From: Verrucomicrobiota bacterium
GTDB lineage: Bacteria; Verrucomicrobiota; Verrucomicrobiia; Chthoniobacterales; Terrimicrobiaceae
Direction: 5' to 3'
DNA length: 35,927 nucleotides
Assembly (NCBI GenBank): GCA_026398255.1
Contig: JAPLTG010000003.1
Coordinates: forward strand, 1 to 35,927
The position numbers were made by a program, and so were the translations under genes. Position 1 is the first letter of the stretch; each line of letters starts with the position of its first letter. Of the stretch, positions 9,643 to 16,017 are shown piece after piece. The notes under the pieces were generated by a model. The model ran no database searches. It was given only the letters and a program-made list of their open reading frames with translations, and was not told where the DNA came from.

Positions 9643-10130
9643 AGAGAATTTAAGACACCATGACCAGCACCAACAGCAGAGAAGCCAGCGTCTCCCTCGA
9701 CGGGACGGATCATCGAGTTAAGATACTTTTCGAGCATCTTCCCCGCGCGGGAGATCATATCCGACACCTCGACAAGACTTACCGTGTCGATCAGGTCGTG
9801 TTCAACGCGGCAGATAGCAGTTTGGGGCTTTTCGGGTATCCCAACCTTTATTGCGTTCCTGTCGAATAACACTTGGTCGCGTGGTATTACCGGATCTTTT
9901 AGCAGTTGGACAGTCCTATGCCCTTCGAGTTTATCCTCCCGGTATGGAGCCTGAATGAATGCCTCGATTACAAGACCTCCGACTTCTACTCCGGGGTGGT
10001 TGGCGACTGCCGTCTCCACGAGAGCACCCTCTTTTTGTAGCCCCAGAACGTCAGTTCCGTGCTCGCCTATAACATATCCACACGCAGGCTCTCCGCCCGC
10101 TACGTATTTAAAGCAATAGATGTATTTCAT
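9606..10130 (-). CDS. Cassette 1 reverse-strand hypothetical protein
   Basis: A 174-residue minus-strand frame starts at the ATG at 10130, just inside the attC1 side of cassette 1. Its N-terminal half (MKYIYCFKYVAGGEPACGYV, then VETAVANHPGVEVGGLVIEA and HRTVQLLKDPVIPRDQVLF) looks protein-like. The 320 bp downstream of the plus-strand gene carry no plausible plus-strand gene. The C-terminal third is antisense to the plus-strand gene and reads through the cassette boundary at 9636 into the attI region before stopping. This suggests the natural end is lost or that this part is not coding. No homology is recognised. Confidence 0.35.
   Translation of the reverse strand: MKYIYCFKYVAGGEPACGYVIGEHGTDVLGLQKEGALVETAVANHPGVEVGGLVIEAFIQAPYREDKLEGHRTVQLLKDPVIPRDQVLFDRNAIKVGIPEKPQTAICRVEHDLIDTVSLVEVSDMISRAGKMLEKYLNSMIRPVEGDAGFSAVGAGHGVLNSLENVVWSHKSPI
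9660..9869 (+). CDS. Cassette 1 small protein, unknown function
   Basis: The ORF starts 24 bases inside the first cassette, the usual position for a cassette gene. The 69-residue product reads VKILFEHLPRAGDHIRHLD, then KTYRVDQVVFN, and ends GYPNLYCVPVE. The LPRxGDxIxxxxxTYRVxxVVF pattern suggests a small all-beta protein, as seen in many hypothetical cassette products. No signal or membrane segment is present and no function is assigned. It is overlapped on the opposite strand by another ORF (9606-10130); this one has the more family-like sequence and the expected orientation. Confidence 0.55.
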   Translation: MTSTNSREASVSLDGTDHRVKILFEHLPRAGDHIRHLDKTYRVDQVVFNAADSSLGLFGYPNLYCVPVE

Positions 10131-10190
10131 GATTTCATTTGATCACCGATCAGACCCCACTCGTTGGCAGGGGTCGCCAATAAACAAAGA

Positions 10191-10279
10191 CTCGAACAAG
10201 ACGCTTCATGCAACCCGCCGGAGCGTCTTTCTTACAATCGGAGTATAGCGTGGGCGGGTGCATGAGCTAGGCGTTAGGA
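10191..10279 (+). repeat. attC1
   Basis: R'' CTCGAAC (10191-10197) and R' GTTAGGA (10273-10279) bracket arms TTCATGCAACCCGCC and GGCGGGTGCATGA. These pair fully except for one extra A in the left arm. It is 89 bp long and ends cassette 1. Confidence 0.8.
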
Positions 10280-10284
10280 ATCAA

Positions 10285-10704
10285 ATGAATCGCAAGCTCC
10301 GAACGGTTTTGATTGTTCTCGCCCTCATCATTGGTGGGGGTTTGGTCTGGATTACAATTCAGGATGTATTCGGCGATACGAAATCCATAATTCACAATTC
10401 ATCTGTCATTCTGTCGGTGACGCCCAACTACAAGACTGATCCTCCTGAATGGATTGTTGATTCCGTATTCAAAGGAGAGACAGACCCCCAGTTCAACCTG
10501 CCTCCAGGGACTAAGCTTTCAGCAGCACCGGGACATTTTTCCGTTTCGGGCAAGCGACCAGACTCGTTGATCGTTTGTTATGCCCATCGTATTCTTAATT
10601 TTGGCCCGCTCCAAGCTCAAAACATTGCAGCGGTCTACGCTGATAAGATTCCGGCCTTCGGGATGACAAAAGAGGAATTTATCGCTTTGTGTTCAGCGAA
10701 ATGA
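10285..10704 (+). CDS. Cassette 2 membrane-anchored hypothetical protein
   Basis: The ATG at 10285 lies 12 bases into the cassette. The 139-residue product has a short basic N-terminus (MNRKLRT) and one transmembrane helix (LIVLALIIGGGLVWITIQ). An extracytoplasmic domain of about 110 residues follows (SSVILSVTPNYKTDPPEWIV, then FNLPPGTKLSAAPGHFSVSG). The helix has no lipobox or obvious cleavage site, so it is probably a signal anchor. No family is recognised. A GTG at 10258 lies in frame but inside attC1 and is unlikely. attC2 begins 4 bases after the stop. Confidence 0.7.
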   Translation: MNRKLRTVLIVLALIIGGGLVWITIQDVFGDTKSIIHNSSVILSVTPNYKTDPPEWIVDSVFKGETDPQFNLPPGTKLSAAPGHFSVSGKRPDSLIVCYAHRILNFGPLQAQNIAAVYADKIPAFGMTKEEFIALCSAK

Positions 10705-10708
10705 ATAA

Positions 10709-10822
10709 TCCTAACGAGCCGATGGAGCAAATCCCCGTCCCTTCGGGACTTCTGTCACACATCCTGCTTGCGCAGGCTGTGCGCCAGAAGCAGGCGGGGA
10801 TTCCTCATCGGGGACGTTCTGC
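10709..10822 (+). repeat. attC2
   Basis: R'' TCCTAAC (10709-10715) and R' GTTCTGC (10816-10822). The arms CCGATGGAGCAAATCCCCG and CGGGGATTCCTCATCGG are complementary with small bulges. The loop contains a further CCCTTCGGGAC hairpin. It is 114 bp long and closely related to attC6 and attC8. Confidence 0.85.
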
Positions 10823-10921
10823 TATAAAAATATGAAAACAGAAAACCAAAAACACGAAAGGATGAATAAAGTGAGTATAATCATGAATAACGCCTGCTTC
10901 GCCAGCGGCGGCATTGGCGGC

Positions 10922-12142
10922 ATGAAGCGTGCCGTGACCGCCTTGATGATCTTGCACTTGGCTGGTGGCAGCCTTTGCGCGGAGTCCGCCGGTTCGGCCG
11001 CAGGAGAACAGGCGAAGACCCGACGGTATGATGTCGCGGCCTACGTTTGGCCTGCGTATCAGTTCAAGGACGAACGCTGGAACCAGATTTTCAAGCAGGG
11101 GATCGGCGAATGGGAGATCATCCGCGAATGCAAGCCGGGATTCCCAGGACACGAGCAGCCGAACGTTCCGCTCTGGGGTTATGAAGACGAGTCGGATCCC
11201 AAGGTCATGGAGAAAAAGATCGCCACCGCCGTCAAGTACGGCGTGAATGTGTTCATCTACGACTGGTACTGGTACGAAAACCAGCCGTTTCTTGAAAAAG
11301 GCATCAACGACGGCTTCCTCAAAGCAAAGAATTGCCAGGATATCCAGTTCTACCTGATGTGGGCCAACCACGATGGGGGATCGGGGTGGGACAAGAAGAA
11401 GGCACTGCCCAATCCTGTCGTCTGGCCCGGGGCGGTCGACCGTGCAACCTTCGATACGATCGTTGACCGGGTCATCAGCCGCTACATGAGCCAGCCGAAC
11501 TACTACAAGATCGACGGGAAGCCGGTGTTTTCCGTCTACGAACTGGGCACCTTGATCAAAGGTCTGGGCGGGGTGGAGCAAACCAGGGACGCCCTCGCTA
11601 GCTTCCGCAGCAAGGTCAAGGCTGCCGGATTCCCCGATCTGCACTTTCAGACCATCCTGTGGGGGCAGATTCCTGCCAGCGTCTCGCAGGTGCCCGGCGA
11701 CAAGACCCAATCGCGGAACAATACAATGACGACCCTGGGTATCGATAGCCTGACGAGCTACCAATGGGTCCACACCATTAGTCCCAAGGGGCCGTATAGC
11801 GGCTGGGCAGACCGTGCGGTCGCTCAGTGGCCAGCGTGGGCCAAGGAGTTCTCTATTCCGTACTTCCCCCACGTTTCCATCGGGTGGGACACGAACCCCC
11901 GCCGCAATGCCTATGACCATGCGACCATCGTAGAGCGATCGCCCGAACGGTTCCGGGCGGCGCTCGAATCGGCGCGGCAGCATGTCGATCAGCACGGCCT
12001 GCACCCACTCATCACTGTCAACGCGTGGAACGAGTGGAGCGAGGGCAGTAGCCTGGAACCATGTGAACGCTACGGCTACAAATTCCTCGAAGCGGTCAAG
12101 AGCGTCTTCGGGGCCGACGGGCTCGGGGGCGGCAAGAATTAA
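10922..12142 (+). CDS. Cassette 3 secreted WbsX/GH99-like protein
   Basis: The mature protein begins RRYDVAAYVWPAYQFKDERW and ends with VNAWNEWSEGSSLEP before the C-terminal helix. With WNQIFKQGIGEWEIIRECKP and VNVFIYDWYWYENQPFLEKG, this is the signature of the WbsX / glycoside-hydrolase-99-like family (TIM-barrel carbohydrate-active proteins, found both as O-antigen biosynthesis proteins and as secreted enzymes). The start at 10922 (MKRAVTALMILHLAGGSLCA) gives a clean signal peptide. In-frame ATGs at 10832 and 10862 would add 30 or 20 residues and put the hydrophobic stretch inside. At over 1.2 kb it is much longer than usual cassette genes and has higher GC than its neighbours. The substrate is unknown. 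Confidence 0.85.
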   Translation: MKRAVTALMILHLAGGSLCAESAGSAAGEQAKTRRYDVAAYVWPAYQFKDERWNQIFKQGIGEWEIIRECKPGFPGHEQPNVPLWGYEDESDPKVMEKKIATAVKYGVNVFIYDWYWYENQPFLEKGINDGFLKAKNCQDIQFYLMWANHDGGSGWDKKKALPNPVVWPGAVDRATFDTIVDRVISRYMSQPNYYKIDGKPVFSVYELGTLIKGLGGVEQTRDALASFRSKVKAAGFPDLHFQTILWGQIPASVSQVPGDKTQSRNNTMTTLGIDSLTSYQWVHTISPKGPYSGWADRAVAQWPAWAKEFSIPYFPHVSIGWDTNPRRNAYDHATIVERSPERFRAALESARQHVDQHGLHPLITVNAWNEWSEGSSLEPCERYGYKFLEAVKSVFGADGLGGGKN

Positions 12143-12353
12143 AACAGCCCTCCGCGTGAGACCCAGGGCTCATCATAGCCCATTAGCCTCGGTTGTGGGA
12201 GATTCTTTACGCTGCGATGGATGAAGAGACTGATCCAATGACAGTGCTCGGACGTCTGGCTCAGTAAGAATTCACTGGCGAGATCCAGATCCCTTGGTAG
12301 AAGCAAAGCCATAGATTTCCACATACAATGTCCTATCCGCATTCATCGTTTCG
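12143..12353. other. Non-coding stretch in cassette 3 between the GH99-like gene and attC3
   Basis: About 210 bp follow the stop of the WbsX-like gene before R'' of attC3. A minus-strand frame of 67 codons is open here, but nothing supports it. GCCC/GGGC inverted repeats near 12147-12180 could form a small hairpin without a T-tract. The unusually long 3' tail hints that the gene came from a longer source segment. Confidence 0.4.
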
Positions 12354-12480
12354 GCAGAACAAGCCGCGCCACGCAACCGCTAGTAGCCGTTCTGTTGAGA
12401 TGATTTTCCGTAACTACAACCCTAAACCCGTGAGCGACTTCCGCCGCAGCTACTAGCGGCACGTGCGCTCTACGTTCGCC
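12354..12480 (+). repeat. attC3
   Basis: R'' GCAGAAC (12354-12360) and R' GTTCGCC (12474-12480). The arms GCCACGCAACCGCTAGTAG and CTACTAGCGGCACGTGC pair, with an extra base in the left arm. It is 127 bp long. Confidence 0.8.
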
Positions 12481-12506
12481 CAAGAATCAAGCCCACCGCT
12501 GACACC

Positions 12507-13091
12507 ATGAATAAACTCATCGCACTTTTGTTCGCGTTTACATCGTCGTTCAGCGTGATAGCCGCAGACACGCCATTCACATGCAGCATTTCGGCGGAGA
12601 AGGCCACCATTATGCAGGGAGAGGTTCCGCGAGTGAAGGTGTCCATCGCCAACAAGAGCGGCAAAGATGTCCACTTAGTTGGCAGTCTTGATGGCTCAGA
12701 TGTTGGTTGGAGATTCCCAAAGTGCGGTTTCGAGCTACTCGACACCGCTGGAGAGCCTGTGCCTCAGAAGCAGCCCATGGGCCGGTGCGGGAACATGAAT
12801 ACACTCGAAACCACTGATTTTGTTAAGGTTGCCGCAGGGGCCGAGTTTAATCCATCTGGACAGGGCTTCTTTGGCTCCTGGCAGCTCTATCGCTTCAAGC
12901 AGCTACCGCCGGGAACATACATCTTGAGGTTTTACTATCAGACCTCAACCAAGGGTGTTCAGGACTACTTCGGAGACGAGCGAATGATGGGGCAGAAGAC
13001 TGTTTCCCCTGAGATTCAGAAGCTTTTCGAGGCCGTCCCGTTGACCGACATCAAGAGCAATGACCTCCAGATCACAGTGCAACCGAAGTAA
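12507..13091 (+). CDS. Cassette 4 secreted Ig-like hypothetical protein
   Basis: The 194-residue product has a signal peptide (MNKLIALLFAFTSSFSVIAA) followed by a beta-rich domain. The pattern is ATIMQGEVPRVKVSIANKSG, then WRFPKCGFELLDTAGEPVPQ, a QLPPGTYILRFYYQT strand, and a C-terminal DLQITVQPK. This resembles exported Ig-fold domains of the BsuPI-like kind, which often bind other envelope proteins, but no specific family is claimed. Two conserved-looking cysteines (the C in FPKCGF and in GRCGN) could form a disulfide. It starts 33 bases into the cassette and ends 7 bases before attC4. Confidence 0.75.
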   Translation: MNKLIALLFAFTSSFSVIAADTPFTCSISAEKATIMQGEVPRVKVSIANKSGKDVHLVGSLDGSDVGWRFPKCGFELLDTAGEPVPQKQPMGRCGNMNTLETTDFVKVAAGAEFNPSGQGFFGSWQLYRFKQLPPGTYILRFYYQTSTKGVQDYFGDERMMGQKTVSPEIQKLFEAVPLTDIKSNDLQITVQPK

Positions 13092-13097
13092 AAGCGG

Positions 13098-13190
13098 GGC
13101 GAACAAAACGGATGCAGGCAACGGCTCGTATGGCATCTGTCTTGTCAGTGACGCCCTCCGTTCGCCGTCGCCTGATCCGAGCCGTTAGCC
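13098..13190 (+). repeat. attC4
   Basis: R'' GGCGAAC (13098-13104) and R' GTTAGCC (13184-13190). The left arm CGGATGCAGGCAACGG pairs with the right arm CCGTCGCCTGATCCG except for an extra left-arm base and one mismatch. It is 93 bp long. Confidence 0.85.
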
Positions 13191-13279
13191 AACATAACTA
13201 ACATGCCACTCAAAAGCTATATTCAAATAGGTAAAGAGTATCTATAATATTATATAGAAAAGGTATATCTGTTATTTAA

Positions 13280-13435
13280 ATGAATTTTTATTCCAGAAAA
13301 CTTAGAGCGGCGGGGAGGTTTTGGGGGTATTCCAAGGTTTTTGTGCTTCCGAGGGGTAAGTTTTTCATTAATTTTGGGCAGGATGAAGCATTTCCTTGTT
13401 GGCAAGCCAAGGATTATATAAATTATTGCATTTGA
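13280..13435 (+). CDS. Possible 51-residue protein in AT-rich cassette 5
   Basis: Cassette 5 (13185-13707) is markedly AT-rich between 13200 and 13580, unlike every neighbour. The best plus-strand frame encodes MNFYSRKLRAAGRFWGYSKV, then FVLPRGKFFINFG and ends KDYINYCI. It is rich in aromatic and basic residues, with no signal or membrane segment and no recognised family. An ATG at 13203, close to the cassette start, is followed by only 14 codons, so the original gene may be broken. A minus-strand frame (13250-13573) is low-complexity and looks like chance. The cassette may be non-coding or a remnant. Confidence 0.3.
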   Translation: MNFYSRKLRAAGRFWGYSKVFVLPRGKFFINFGQDEAFPCWQAKDYINYCI

Positions 13436-13581
13436 GAACACTCTTTTATGAGATATATAAGAAAGACTATTCTTTTTACCACTATATAAGATGTTTATAT
13501 AAGTATTATAGTTTTTATGAGTATTATTTTCCAAAGTATTTTGGGGCGGCGGCTTGTTTGTTTGAAATCTCAAAAAGCAGA

Positions 13582-13713
13582 TGCTAACAAAGCGATCCTG
13601 CTAACGGCAACCCGTCCGGACTTTACTTCAGAAAGCTGCTGGCAACTCATCGCCGCCCCGTTCACAACCTGCCACTTTCCACGGGATGCCGCAGCAGATC
13701 GCGGACGTTGGGC
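13582..13713 (+). repeat. attC5
   Basis: R'' TGCTAAC (13582-13588) and R' GTTGGGC (13707-13713). The left arm GCGATCCTGCTAACGGCA and the right arm TGCCGCAGCAGATCGC pair over nearly their full length, with extra left-arm bases. It is 132 bp long, the longest in the array. Confidence 0.85.
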
Positions 13714-13766
13714 AAACAAATAACGCTTCCTTTTTCGCCTCATTTTACTATCAATAAGGCGCTATA

Positions 13767-14342
13767 ATGAAACCCATACTAACCACAATACTTGCAGCCA
13801 CTCTCGGACTCACGTCGGCTTTAGCACAGTCGGCAAAGTCAGACTTTTTTACGTTTTCTGCCAAATCAGCGCAAAGAGGAAAAACGGAAGACAAATACAA
13901 AGACAGTTCTGGAGCGTCAGTGCGAGAGACTGTAAGAAGCCAAGCGGTTGATGCCTCTGTGTTTTTTACACGTGGACCCTCAGTGCAGTATTCGGTTCAG
14001 TGCTTTTTTATAGCACAAGACGATCACACCAAAGAACAGTATATTTACGACGCAAAGACCCAACCGGTCGAAGGAAGTAAAGGAACTTTCACATTCACCG
14101 CGCCGCCACTCACTGGAACTGTGCGGCGATCAAAAAGCTTTCCGGTGTCAGGGATGACTACCTCTGGAGAGCTTGTCTCAGGTTCATTGTATTATAGCAG
14201 CACATCAACCGGATCAAAAATATATGGCTGGCTCACACGTTTGATAGCAGATGGGAAACCTGTTCGTATCGAGACCAACCAATCGCAATTGAAAACATTA
14301 ACTGAGAAGAATCCACAGTATTTTGATGCAGCATTTGAATAA
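13767..14342 (+). CDS. Cassette 6 secreted hypothetical protein
   Basis: The 191-residue product has a clear signal peptide (MKPILTTILAATLGLTSALA, cut before QSAKSD). The beta-rich mature part includes FFTFSAKSAQRGKTEDKYKD, VQYSVQCFFIAQDD, GTFTFTAPPLTGTVRRS and SKIYGWLTRLIADGKPVRIE. The strand pattern suggests a single exported beta-sandwich domain. No family is recognised and no catalytic residues stand out. It starts 60 bases into the cassette and stops 9 bases before attC6. Confidence 0.75.
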   Translation: MKPILTTILAATLGLTSALAQSAKSDFFTFSAKSAQRGKTEDKYKDSSGASVRETVRSQAVDASVFFTRGPSVQYSVQCFFIAQDDHTKEQYIYDAKTQPVEGSKGTFTFTAPPLTGTVRRSKSFPVSGMTTSGELVSGSLYYSSTSTGSKIYGWLTRLIADGKPVRIETNQSQLKTLTEKNPQYFDAAFE

Positions 14343-14350
14343 CACAAAAG

Positions 14351-14475
14351 GCCCAACAAGCCAGTCGACCTAATCCCTGTCCCTTCGGGACTTTCGGCAC
14401 AGTTCCTGCTGATCCGCTTCGCGGGCAGGAACAGTGCCGAAAGCAAGCAGGGATAGGTCACTGGGGACGTTCGCT
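14351..14475 (+). repeat. attC6
   Basis: R'' GCCCAAC (14351-14357, a perfect RYYYAAC) and R' GTTCGCT (14469-14475). The inner arms CGGCACAGTTCCTGC and GCAGGAACAGTGCCG pair, and the CCCTTCGGGAC hairpin is shared with attC2. It is 125 bp long. Confidence 0.85.
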
Positions 14476-14480
14476 AGCAT

Positions 14481-15008
14481 ATGAAATGGGGTAGACAAAT
14501 CGGCGTTGCAATGAGTGAGCCGGCTGAGGAATTGTTTCTGCAGTTTCTCCGCCGCACGGCCAGCATCAGAATTTTTGTCTCCCACGCTCCTCAGCCGGAG
14601 TTGCTGTGCTTGGATCGTCTGCCTCCGCGCAAGTCCGGAAAAACACAGTTCTTCCTGTGGAACACCGATTACCCGTGGACTCCAGACATAGCCGTGGCCA
14701 GTAATGGGGCGTCATACATTCGTGACATTGACTCAGCTCCGGTCATTGAGTATGACCGCGATCCATTGACACTGGGATGCTATAATAGCCATAGGGGGCG
14801 CATATTCTGGAGGAAGGGCCTCACGCCCGGCGGCTCTTATTCTTTTCAAAACGCAGCTTATACCTACTCGTATGACGCCGAGCAGTTTGCCGGCTGGTAT
14901 AGCCAGGCGGTGCATTGGATCAAAAAAAACAGCAAACCTGTGAAATTGAAAAACGGAGACATTCAGTATCGTGTCAACTCGCCCTCGCCGTGGTGGAAGT
15001 TCTGGTAA
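14481..15008 (+). CDS. Cassette 7 first hypothetical protein
   Basis: The 175-residue product starts 12 bases into the cassette; an in-frame ATG at 14511 (MSEPAEELFLQFLRR) is an equally good start. It is probably cytoplasmic, with an N-terminal helix, then RKSGKTQFFLWNTDYPWTPD, DIDSAPVIEYDRDPLTLG, SHRGRIFWRKGLTPGG and a final aromatic tail SPSPWWKFW. The VIEYDR...GRIFW pattern resembles uncharacterised proteins of phage or cassette origin, but no family is named. No complete attC separates it from the next gene. Confidence 0.7.
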   Translation: MKWGRQIGVAMSEPAEELFLQFLRRTASIRIFVSHAPQPELLCLDRLPPRKSGKTQFFLWNTDYPWTPDIAVASNGASYIRDIDSAPVIEYDRDPLTLGCYNSHRGRIFWRKGLTPGGSYSFQNAAYTYSYDAEQFAGWYSQAVHWIKKNSKPVKLKNGDIQYRVNSPSPWWKFW

Positions 15009-15028
15009 CCGCATGCTGACCGTTCGCC
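15003..15028 (+). repeat. Possible remnant of an attC right arm inside cassette 7
   Basis: GTTCGCC at 15022-15028, preceded by GGTAACCGCATGCTGACC, resembles the L'-R' half of the neighbouring attC sites. No matching left half is present between the stop at 15008 and this site. Two cassettes may have fused by loss of most of an attC. Confidence 0.35.
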
Positions 15029-15050
15029 GAGGTAAACAACGCTGATCGCC

Positions 15051-15497
15051 ATGGGTTATTCCATCACGCTCAACAGACCTGAGCCGAGCACTGGCATCTC
15101 CGAGCAAGAGTGGAGAGACTTTGTGACCAGTCGACCCGAACTCAAGATTGTAAAAGAGACCGCAAACTTCATCACCGTCATTCTTGATGGAGACGACAGC
15201 CTTGCTCTTCATTATTCAACAGTGGATGCCTCAGTTTTCACCAATAATCCGAAAGGGCCGAGGATCATCGAGTATATGGCGTCTATTGCTCCTCACTTTG
15301 GGGGAGTTGTGACTGGCGATGAGGGAGAAACCTTTTCGTCTCGCGCAGATTGGGGCACCCAGAGTGATTGGGACAGTCAGCCGATCTTTGCGGAGAAGCC
15401 TTGGTGGAAGCGCGAGCTTTCCGGTGGTAAAAAGGTTGTTTTAGGAGTGCTTCTCGGAGTTGTTGCCATAATTATCAAGCAGTTGTTTTTTCCATGA
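15051..15497 (+). CDS. Cassette 7 second protein, C-terminally membrane-anchored
   Basis: The 148-residue product has a soluble N-terminal part (MGYSITLNRPEPSTGISEQE, then RDFVTSRPELKIVKETANFI and DASVFTNNPKGPRIIEYM). It ends in a single hydrophobic helix (KVVLGVLLGVVAIIIKQLFF) preceded by basic residues. This is the layout of a tail-anchored inner-membrane protein with its domain in the cytoplasm. The opening residues resemble small proteins of about 110 residues found in many bacterial accessory regions, but no function is known. It starts 22 bases after the attC remnant and ends upstream of attC7. Confidence 0.7.
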   Translation: MGYSITLNRPEPSTGISEQEWRDFVTSRPELKIVKETANFITVILDGDDSLALHYSTVDASVFTNNPKGPRIIEYMASIAPHFGGVVTGDEGETFSSRADWGTQSDWDSQPIFAEKPWWKRELSGGKKVVLGVLLGVVAIIIKQLFFP

Positions 15498-15528
15498 TTG
15501 CGCTACAGAAGACAATCGACCAAACAAG

Positions 15529-15655
15529 GGCGAACAAAGCGCTGGTGCCAACCGCCGGGGCTGCTTTTTCGTCCATGCTTTCCGGAACTCTAACCCGCTA
15601 TCCCGTCTCCACGCTTACCCCCGCCCCGGCGGCCGGCACAGCTTAGACGTTAGCC
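15529..15655 (+). repeat. attC7
   Basis: R'' GGCGAAC (15529-15535) and R' GTTAGCC (15649-15655). The left arm GCGCTGGTGCCAACCGCC with GGGGC pairs with the right arm GCCCCGGCGGCCGGCACAGC, with bulges. It is 127 bp long. Confidence 0.85.
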
Positions 15656-15735
15656 AAGAAATATCACATTATGTTGATTGAAAAGCTGCTTTACCAGATC
15701 CACATCGTCATTCCCTTCTTTTTCCCACGCTTGCG

Positions 15736-16017
15736 ATGCTTTGCATCAAGTCTGTGTGCAAGGATTTGCCTGCCCGCGCAGTCTCAATATCAATATTCGC
15801 AAGTATTGTATCGCTGGCCGTCTTCTATTTCCTGCACCTCACGCTCAATGGACGGTTCCCATATGTTTACCCAGCATCAAAACCAGATGGGCAAACGGGA
15901 TTGGGAGACGCTCTGATTGTAATGATGGCCGTGGCCGCCTACCCTGTTGCGGTCGTCGCGGCGGGACTTACAGTATATCGAAACCGAGACCAGGTGAATA
16001 AAAACAGAAATGGCTAA
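15736..16017 (+). CDS. Cassette 8 small membrane protein (probably frameshifted at its 5' end)
   Basis: The 93-residue frame has two transmembrane segments, VSISIFASIVSLAVFYFLHL and ALIVMMAVAAYPVAVVAAG. A short loop separates them (NGRFPYVYPASKPDGQTG) and a basic tail follows (YRNRDQVNKNRNG). The start at 15736 is 86 bases into the cassette, unusually far. An ATG at 15671, 21 bases in, opens another frame reading MLIEKLLYQIHIVIPFFFP. One extra T in the run at 15719-15723 would join the two into a protein of about 115 residues. Either the gene is damaged or the consensus is one base short. It ends at attC8; the stop overlaps R''. Confidence 0.65.
   Translation: MLCIKSVCKDLPARAVSISIFASIVSLAVFYFLHLTLNGRFPYVYPASKPDGQTGLGDALIVMMAVAAYPVAVVAAGLTVYRNRDQVNKNRNG

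Noticed and set aside
10155-10180. GACCCC/GGGGTC hairpin as a terminator for cassette 1
   Set aside because: The stem is only six bases, has no T-tract and lies next to attC1, so it is weak evidence for a terminator.
10805-12004. A 399-codon open frame antisense to the WbsX-like gene
   Set aside because: It is a mirror frame typical of GC-rich coding DNA; its translation has no family features, while the plus strand encodes recognisable motifs.
13250-13573. 107-codon minus-strand frame in the AT-rich cassette
   Set aside because: Low-complexity Asn/Lys/Ile-rich translation expected from AT-rich DNA by chance; it also runs against the usual cassette orientation.
13763-13768. TATAAT just before the cassette 6 gene, as a -10 box
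   Set aside because: It overlaps the start codon, so transcription would begin inside the gene, and no good -35 lies 17 bases upstream.
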